A stretch of 64,000 nt of DNA from the NCBI GenBank assembly GCA_902794125.1, contig CADBFX010000012.1, forward strand, positions 1-64,000, written 5' to 3'. The notes beneath the pieces are model-generated. The model saw nothing but the letters and a program-made list of their open reading frames with translations. It was not told where the DNA came from and did not search any database. This stretch comes from an uncultured Elusimicrobium sp. (GTDB taxonomy: Bacteria; Elusimicrobiota; Elusimicrobia; Elusimicrobiales; Elusimicrobiaceae). This document shows positions 57,875-64,000 of this stretch, piece by piece; within the stretch, counting starts at the first letter, position 1, and each line of letters starts with the position of its first letter. The translations under genes and the position numbers were made by a program.

Positions 57875-60800
57875 ATGGAACTTTTTTACGGTCACTATGG
57901 TTCGTTAGAAAAATCGTTTTTTGCCTATCTGTCCAAGCGGCGCAATAACCCGTTAGAGCCATGGTTGGTGGTGTGTGCGTCGTCTTTGCTGGCCGATCGT
58001 TTGCGCGGGCAGTTGGCGCATAGCGGGGGAGTGGTGGCTAATGTTCATTTCGTAACGCTGTCTTCTTTGCTATCTACCTTGGACGCTTCCGCCGGGCCGG
58101 CCCTTCCTTTATTCCCGCAAGACCATTTACGCGATTTTTTATTAAAAGATATTTTATCGGAACCGGGTTTAAACCAGTATCCCATTTCTCCCGGGTTTGT
58201 TCGGGCTGTTAAGGCCTCTTTGCGCGATTTGGAAGATTCCCTGGCCGACCCGGATATTTTGGAAGAGCAATTACGGACGATTCCGGAAGACGTTTCTTGG
58301 TCGCAGGAACAAGAGCGGTTTGCATGGTTGGTGCGCGTGTACCGTCGTTTCGGTGAGCGTGTAGCGCAATTAACGACGTTCCGGCCATATCAACATTTGT
58401 TTGAACGGGCCTTGGCCCAGGTAGAAAATTCGGCCTATTTAAAAAGTTTTGCGGGGATTATTTTTTACGGCTTTTATGATATGCCCGGGCGTTCTTGGGA
58501 GCTGGTGTCGCGTGTGTGTGCTGCGTACCCGGTAGCAGTATTTGCGCCGTATCAAAAACATCCGGCGTATCGGTTTGCCAGTAAGTTTTTTGAAACAAAT
58601 TGGTTGGGCTTAAAAGGCCCTCACCAAGATGTAAACCAGCCCGATTTTGGGGCACTGGGCGATAGCGGACCTTTTTTGTTTGCGGCGCAAGGCAGTGCTC
58701 AAACGCAACAGGTGCATATTATTCCCGCCGCTGACCCGCAAGCCGAGGTGTTTTTTACGGCCAAAGAGATTTTACGCTTAGTAGAAAAAGAAGGCATGGC
58801 CTGGAAAGATATTGGCGTAATCGCGCGTACCTTGCCGCCTTATCAGGATGAAATCCGCCGGGTATTTAACCAAAATTGTATTGCTATCAATGCTGCGTTT
58901 ACGTATCCGCTTGCTCATTTCGCACTGGGTGTATTTTGTTTGAATTTATTTAATATGGTGGCGCACGGTTTTGAACGCGAAATTATATTGGCTATTTTGT
59001 GTTCGCCGTATTTTAAATATCCGCAAAAAAAACAATGGCGGCGTTTGGCGGAAAAATCGCTGGCGAGCCGTGATTTTAACCAATGGGCGGATTTATTGCC
59101 ACAAGTGGAAGGATTTGACCCGGAATTTTTAACCTGGTTGGAAAAATGCAAAACCTGTTTGGAAGCTATCAACCAACCGCGCAATTGGGCGGCAGTGAGC
59201 CAGCTGGCGCGTCAATTCTTGCAAGATAATGTGGATGTAACTTCATTGCAAGGTAAAGAGACCGAAATTTATCAAACCATTTGCCACACGTTGGAATCTT
59301 TAACTGCGTATGAATCTATTCGACTAACAAGTCGGCCCGGAGAAGCTGTTAAAGAAATTGTTGATAGTTTAACAGCTCTTTCTTTTAACGAAGCTGAAAA
59401 CATGCCGGGCGGTGTGACAGTTACGGATGCGCTGCGTGCGCGCGGTCTGCAATTTAAGGTAGTTTTTCTGTTGGGATTAACTGAAAAATCATTTCCGCAA
59501 CTTATTCCGGAAGATCCTATTTTCCGCGATAAATACCGTTATATTTTACGGGACACGTTAGGATATTGGGTAAACCAAAAATCAGAACGTGCCGACGAAG
59601 AACGGTTGCTCTTTTTTGCCGCGGCCTCCTCTGCGCAAAACCAATTATACGCGTTGTATGCCCGTTCAGGAGCCGATGGCAAAGAAACAATTCCTTCTCT
59701 TTTTGTGGCCGAGCTGGCCCGCGCGGCTCAGCTTAATTGGAAACCGTCTCAAGAAGCAATTGTCAGCGGTCGTTTTTCGGAGCAGTTGGCCAGCGTGGCG
59801 CGAAACTTTTTAACGCCGAAAGAAATTTCGTATTCTATTATTTTATCCCCAACTACGGCGAGTGAAAATTATCGGGCGGCTTTGTTGGAAACGCCGCAAA
59901 TACAACGTTCTTTAAAAGCCGCTGGTTTTTTGCGTTCGTTGGGTGCACCTACTTCGTTTGACGGTTGGGTGCAAAGCGGCGAAGCTATTTTTTCCAAAGC
60001 CCAACAAGGGAAAGGGTTTTCGCCTTCTGCTTTGCAAGAGCTGGCCGCCTGCCCATTAAAATACTTCTTTAGTAAAGCCTTGCAACTGGAAGAACCGGAG
60101 GAAGTGTATAGCCGCCATGCATTAGCACCGGATAAACGCGGCACAGCCTACCACGAAGTATTGCAAGATTTTTATACAGAACTTTTACGCCTCGGGCTTA
60201 CGCACGATTTGTTTGAAACGGGTGCTAAAGAATATATTCGTCGTTCGTTGGAAAAACGCTACAATGCCACCAGTTACCGTGCGTTTGGAATTTATCCGGT
60301 AGTGTGGGAACTTATTCTGGAAGATATGCGCCAAAAATTAGAAGATTTTGTGGTGCAGGATATAGCTCAGTTAGGTTCTTATAAACCCACGTTATTTGAA
60401 AAAGAATTTAATAATTTATCGGTAGAAGGGATTGCTTTTACGCTTCGTGGAATTATTGACCGCATTGATATAGATCCGGCCACGCATACGTTTGTGGTAG
60501 CGGATTATAAATCTTCCCGCAAGGGTACGAAAAATTTAGCTTCGGACTTTTTTACACACCTTATTTTTCAACCATTTCTCTATGTGCTGGCCGCAGAAAA
60601 ATTACCGGAATTGAAAGGCTATGCTTCGGCCGGTTCCTGCTTGCTGGCTATCAACAAGGGCTATGACAAGCGGGTTCTTTCAGTGCAAGATTTTGAGGCC
60701 CTACGCCCGAAGGCACAAGCATTTTTAAAACAATTGGCCGAATTAGTAAAAGCAGGCACGTTCTTTTTGGCAATGTCCGACTTGTGTACCTATTGTCCCT

Positions 60801-60895
60801 ATGCGGCTATTTGCCGAAGAGATAGTTTTGCCTGTTTGATGCGCGCGCGTAAAAGTGCGCCCAGTCGCGCGTTGGAGGTCGTCCGCCATGGATAG
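57875..60895 (+). CDS. addB: AddB/RexB-like exonuclease subunit
   Basis: Subunit of an AddAB-type helicase-nuclease for double-strand break processing; 1006 residues from ATG 57875 (an in-frame GTG at 57866 would add 3 residues; neither has an SD). N-terminal inactivated helicase-like region without a Walker A (VVCASSLLADRLRGQLAHSG), a middle helicase-like part (VTVTDALRARGLQFKVVFLLGLTEKSFP), and a C-terminal nuclease with early Cys LAACPLKYFF, DYKSSRKGTKN (PD-(D/E)XK) after GIIDRIDI, and CTYCPYAAICRR, the Fe-S clamp. The AddA start overlaps its end by 8 nt. Confidence 0.88.
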   Translation: MELFYGHYGSLEKSFFAYLSKRRNNPLEPWLVVCASSLLADRLRGQLAHSGGVVANVHFVTLSSLLSTLDASAGPALPLFPQDHLRDFLLKDILSEPGLNQYPISPGFVRAVKASLRDLEDSLADPDILEEQLRTIPEDVSWSQEQERFAWLVRVYRRFGERVAQLTTFRPYQHLFERALAQVENSAYLKSFAGIIFYGFYDMPGRSWELVSRVCAAYPVAVFAPYQKHPAYRFASKFFETNWLGLKGPHQDVNQPDFGALGDSGPFLFAAQGSAQTQQVHIIPAADPQAEVFFTAKEILRLVEKEGMAWKDIGVIARTLPPYQDEIRRVFNQNCIAINAAFTYPLAHFALGVFCLNLFNMVAHGFEREIILAILCSPYFKYPQKKQWRRLAEKSLASRDFNQWADLLPQVEGFDPEFLTWLEKCKTCLEAINQPRNWAAVSQLARQFLQDNVDVTSLQGKETEIYQTICHTLESLTAYESIRLTSRPGEAVKEIVDSLTALSFNEAENMPGGVTVTDALRARGLQFKVVFLLGLTEKSFPQLIPEDPIFRDKYRYILRDTLGYWVNQKSERADEERLLFFAAASSAQNQLYALYARSGADGKETIPSLFVAELARAAQLNWKPSQEAIVSGRFSEQLASVARNFLTPKEISYSIILSPTTASENYRAALLETPQIQRSLKAAGFLRSLGAPTSFDGWVQSGEAIFSKAQQGKGFSPSALQELAACPLKYFFSKALQLEEPEEVYSRHALAPDKRGTAYHEVLQDFYTELLRLGLTHDLFETGAKEYIRRSLEKRYNATSYRAFGIYPVVWELILEDMRQKLEDFVVQDIAQLGSYKPTLFEKEFNNLSVEGIAFTLRGIIDRIDIDPATHTFVVADYKSSRKGTKNLASDFFTHLIFQPFLYVLAAEKLPELKGYASAGSCLLAINKGYDKRVLSVQDFEALRPKAQAFLKQLAELVKAGTFFLAMSDLCTYCPYAAICRRDSFACLMRARKSAPSRALEVVRHG

Positions 60896-63800
60896 AAAAG
60901 AAGACCGTTTAAAGGTGCAGACTCATTTGAACGTCAATATGGTGGTGGAAGCCGGCGCGGGTACCGGTAAAACGACTTTGCTAATTAGGCGTTTGTGCTT
61001 GGCAGTTCTTGTACAGCAAGTGCCGGTGGAAAAATTGGTGGCGCTAACGTTTACGGAAAAAGCCGCGGCGGAAATTAAAACGTTGTTAATACAAGCGCTT
61101 CATCAAACGGTAGATTTTTGTAAAAATCCGCCCGCTGATCGGGAAGAAGCTCTTGTCAAACAAGAACCGACTTTATGGGAATTGTTGCGGGAATATTTTA
61201 AAGTGCCGGTGGAAGATTTACAATCCCGCGCCCAAACTGCTTTGGAACGATTAGACCGGGCCAGCGTGGGGACGATTCACAGTTTTTGTGCGGATATTTT
61301 AAAAACATTCCCGCTAGAAGCCGGGCTTTCCCCACAAGCGGAAATTGATTCGGGCGAAAAAGCAAACCGTTTATTTGAAGCCCGGTGGAACGCTTTTTTA
61401 GACAAAGAATTGGGGGTTAACGCCCCGCGTGCGGTGTTGTGGAAGCGGGTGTTGCCGGAGATTTCGCTAGCCGATTTAAAAATTTTTGCCCAAGAATTAT
61501 GCAGCGGAAAAATTGAAGAGTACGATTATTTTGCGCACCGTAAATTACTAATAAATGTATGTGAAGAAAAAATCCGCCAAGCTACCCTATGGAGCCAATG
61601 CTTTTTGCCGGCAGGCACTCGCCCGCGCAACAGCGAAAAAGCTCTAATATGGGCGAAACAATCGTTGGAACGGACTATTCTCTTTTTAAAAGGGGAAACC
61701 GTCCCTCCCGCGCCCGAAGATTTGCCGCCTGCTTTCCCCGCTACTTTATCCAAAGGGTGGGAAGAACAAACCTTTGAAGAAGCTCGCGCGTTAGCGGCTT
61801 TCGCTTTAAAAGTAACACCGGAAAAACAACAACTCTTTTTAGATGCTTTAGAATTGGTGCAAGCGGTAACACAACCAATTCGGGCCGATTATGCGCGGGA
61901 AGGAATTTTAAGTTTTGACGATTTAATTGTAAAAACGCGGGATTTACTGCGTACAAACGGTTATGTGCGGCGGCTATTAAAAGAGAAATTTGACGTATTC
62001 TTTATTGATGAGTTTCAAGATACGGACCCGGTACAAGGGGAGATCTTTTTATTTCTATCCGAAGAAAAAACCCAATGCGCGTCGCGCTGGCAGGATGTCC
62101 GTTTGGCTCCGGGGAAAATAATCGTCGTGGGGGACCCCAAGCAATCTATTTACCGTTTCCGTGGGGCTGATATTACGGCGTATGAACTGTTTACCGATTT
62201 GATTCTACAACAACACGGTGAAAAATGCTTTTTGCAGCAAAACCACCGCAGCGCACCCGATATTGTAGCTTCTGCTAACGAAATTTGTAGCCGCGCCATG
62301 GTGCAAGAAGCCGCTTTCCAACCACAATATGTGCCCATTTTCCCGGCAAAAGAAATTTCCGGCCCTTCGGTAGAGTGGTTATTTGTCCGTCCGGCTGACG
62401 AAGGAGCTGCGGCCGATGATTACCGCCATAACCAAGCCGAACGCATTGCCGATTGGATTAGCACACACGTTGGTCGTATGACGTTACAGGACGGACACAA
62501 ACTTACTTACCAGGATATCACGCTTTTGACCCGTGCCTCCACCACGGCCGGGCCCTACATCGATGCCTTGCGTCGCCGGAATATTCCCTTTAATGTGGAA
62601 ACGGACAAAGATTTTTTCCGCAAGCAAGAGATTAACGATTTCTTAAATTTTTTGCGTGTCATTGCCGACCCGAACGATAAAATTGCGCTAGCGGGTGTGT
62701 TGCGTAGTCCGCTTGGGGGGTTAACCGATGAGGAACTTTACCAAGTGCAAAAACGGGGTGAGTTGTCGCTCTATGTTTCTTCAGATAACGAAGCCGTAAA
62801 AACATGTTACGAAGAAATTAAAAAATTTGCCCAAAAAGCGGGCCGCCTGGATATTAAAAGTTTACTGGAGAGTATCTTGGCTGAATCGTTTTTGCCGGAA
62901 GCTTGCGCGGCCGCGTACGAAGGTGAACGGACGTTGGCAAGTTTGCATCGGCTGGTACGTATAGCCCAAACAAAGGTGGAGCAAACGCCGGCTAATTTAG
63001 GGCAATTTGTGGCGGGTATTAAAGAAGAACTGACGGCTCATCCGGAGCGGCTGGGTGCCGGTGTAGCCGAGGACGCGGCCAATGCGGTTTCGGTGATGAC
63101 GGTTCATAAGTCCAAAGGACTCGGGTTTCCAGTGGTTATTTTTGCCGATTTATCTAAAAAAGACAACACCTCCAGCGCCGATCCGGTGCGTCATGCTTTT
63201 TCGTGGCAATACAATATGCATGGTTTGCGTGCCGGCAAAATTTGCGATATCAATTTGGCCTTTTTGGAAGAAGAACAACGCAAACACAGCCGTTGCGAAG
63301 AAGTGCGTATTCTGTACGTAGCTTTAACCCGTGCCAAAGAACATCTGCTGCTGGTGGCTGACGGACGTAAAGGCGTAGAAAAAGCAGCAGCTTGGTTTGC
63401 CGCGGCAGGGTTACTGCCTGACGGAAAGTCGGTTCAGTTAACTAACGACGCTTTGACCGTTCCCGTTACGTATGCCGATTTTGAAGCGCCGGAACATTTT
63501 ATTTACCGCCCCGTTCTCGCACCCCTTGTGCAAGCAGATGCACACGCCTTTATGCAGTGGCGCCAACAGTATGATTTGCGCCGCACACGTTATGAACAGC
63601 TCAAGCAAACAGCCCTTTTGGCCCCCAGTCAGCGGGTTTTGCACGAAGATGTGATTGATCCCCGGCAACAAGAAGGTATGGCAATAGGAACGCTGTGTCA
63701 CGAAGTATTGGAACAGTTGCTTTTGTCTAAGACATTGGATGTGGGGGCTATCCTTTGCCAAGTAGCTCAAAAAAACGGATTGGAAAAATATATTCCCGCC

Positions 63801-64000
63801 GCCACGGCTATTTTAAATCCTTTTGTAGCAAGCGATATATACCGCGAATTGGCCGGTTGCCATTTGTTAGCCAGCGAAATGCCCTTTACGCTAGCCGAAG
63901 AAAAAGGCGGGACGGTGTCCGGCGTGATAGACGGTGTATTTCAAACCCAACGGGGAACGTATTGGGTGGTAGATTATAAAACAGACCAGATTCCCGCGGA
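60888..64000 (+). CDS. addA: AddA-like UvrD/Rep-family helicase-nuclease, 3'-partial
   Basis: Motor and nuclease subunit paired with the AddB-like protein. ATG 60888 with SD GGAGG 9 nt upstream, overlapping the end of addB. The frame is open to the window edge, about 1037 residues visible. Walker A AGAGTGKTTLL (about 23-32), motif Ia LTFTEKAAAEI, TIHSFCADIL, Walker B FIDEFQDTDPVQ (about 372-383), GDPKQSIYRFRGAD (about 414), VMTVHKSKGLGFPVVIFAD, and motif VI ILYVALTRAKEHLLLV (about 805-820). The last residues, GVIDGVFQ and WVVDYKTDQ, are the start of the RecB-type nuclease motif; the rest lies outside the window. Confidence 0.95.
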   Translation, partial: MDRKEDRLKVQTHLNVNMVVEAGAGTGKTTLLIRRLCLAVLVQQVPVEKLVALTFTEKAAAEIKTLLIQALHQTVDFCKNPPADREEALVKQEPTLWELLREYFKVPVEDLQSRAQTALERLDRASVGTIHSFCADILKTFPLEAGLSPQAEIDSGEKANRLFEARWNAFLDKELGVNAPRAVLWKRVLPEISLADLKIFAQELCSGKIEEYDYFAHRKLLINVCEEKIRQATLWSQCFLPAGTRPRNSEKALIWAKQSLERTILFLKGETVPPAPEDLPPAFPATLSKGWEEQTFEEARALAAFALKVTPEKQQLFLDALELVQAVTQPIRADYAREGILSFDDLIVKTRDLLRTNGYVRRLLKEKFDVFFIDEFQDTDPVQGEIFLFLSEEKTQCASRWQDVRLAPGKIIVVGDPKQSIYRFRGADITAYELFTDLILQQHGEKCFLQQNHRSAPDIVASANEICSRAMVQEAAFQPQYVPIFPAKEISGPSVEWLFVRPADEGAAADDYRHNQAERIADWISTHVGRMTLQDGHKLTYQDITLLTRASTTAGPYIDALRRRNIPFNVETDKDFFRKQEINDFLNFLRVIADPNDKIALAGVLRSPLGGLTDEELYQVQKRGELSLYVSSDNEAVKTCYEEIKKFAQKAGRLDIKSLLESILAESFLPEACAAAYEGERTLASLHRLVRIAQTKVEQTPANLGQFVAGIKEELTAHPERLGAGVAEDAANAVSVMTVHKSKGLGFPVVIFADLSKKDNTSSADPVRHAFSWQYNMHGLRAGKICDINLAFLEEEQRKHSRCEEVRILYVALTRAKEHLLLVADGRKGVEKAAAWFAAAGLLPDGKSVQLTNDALTVPVTYADFEAPEHFIYRPVLAPLVQADAHAFMQWRQQYDLRRTRYEQLKQTALLAPSQRVLHEDVIDPRQQEGMAIGTLCHEVLEQLLLSKTLDVGAILCQVAQKNGLEKYIPAATAILNPFVASDIYRELAGCHLLASEMPFTLAEEKGGTVSGVIDGVFQTQRGTYWVVDYKTDQIPA

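Noticed and set aside
1-64000. Mobile elements, phage genes, CRISPR arrays, restriction or toxin-antitoxin systems
   Set aside because: None seen on either strand: no transposase, integrase or regularly spaced direct repeats, and gene order reads as core chromosome.

Overview
The window reads as a gene-dense chromosomal stretch from a fermentative, Gram-negative anaerobe, most likely a gut-associated member of the Elusimicrobiota (inference from gene content; no 16S gene is present). Direct support for an outer membrane comes from LptF/LptG permeases, many lipobox lipoproteins, an LpoB-type PBP activator and a giant SprA/Sov-like beta-barrel. Support for anaerobic fermentation comes from an [FeFe] hydrogenase, butyrate kinase and phosphate butyryltransferase. 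Base composition looks even throughout. I saw no insertion sequence, phage gene, CRISPR array or rRNA. No gap longer than about 300 bases lacks a gene or RNA.

Layout. 1-3.6 kb: HydB (5' end outside the window) and HydA of an NAD(P)H-linked, probably electron-bifurcating hydrogenase. 3.7-10.9 kb: envelope lipoproteins, including a thioredoxin-fold lipoprotein, an unprocessed pilin-like protein and an LpoB/COG3014/LPP20-like/FKBP cassette, plus a DMT permease. 10.9-13.4 kb (minus): GGDEF response regulator, YfiH, MurI. 13.5-17.4 kb: a Ser/Thr kinase with reversed topology, an alanine/Na+ symporter and CorA. 17.5-19.9 kb: an unrecognised two-ORF locus isolated between terminators. 19.9-22.4 kb: phosphatidylethanolamine synthesis (pssA, psd), tRNA-Leu, a YacP-like protein and tmRNA. 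22.4-26.4 kb: phosphohexomutase, CheY-like protein, LptG/LptF. 26.5-31.9 kb: the 1792-residue SprA-like protein. 31.9-40.9 kb: ComF, RadC, Lpd-TrmJ-Buk-Ptb, an M23 peptidase, twin P-loop NTPases and a SEC-C protein. 41-49.2 kb (minus): PBP1A-Mfd-PpiC-PpiC and PdxA. 49.3-56.5 kb: a two-component pair, RsmD, a RecB-like nuclease, ProBAC and a membrane-anchored ankyrin protein. 56.5-64 kb: UppP and SixA, then an AddB/AddA-like helicase-nuclease (addA runs off the end).

How the genes work together. Fermentation electrons leave as H2 through HydAB. Lpd with Ptb/Buk would turn acyl-CoA into acid plus ATP. Envelope building recurs: MurI, UppP, PBP1A, an LpoB-like activator, M23, LptF/G, PSS/PSD and periplasmic PPIases.

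The most unusual pattern is regulatory. Five starts (DMT permease, murI, the Ser/Thr kinase, PBP1A, and a 7-codon leader overlapping the SprA-like gene) lie exactly 6 nt after a TANNNT -10 box and have no usable Shine-Dalgarno. This predicts leaderless mRNAs beginning at the A of ATG. Other points worth a look are the SprA-like protein with its leader ORF, the reversed non-RD kinase, a PBP1A apparently lacking its SxN motif, the twin P-loop NTPases and a tmRNA tag with an odd C-terminus.
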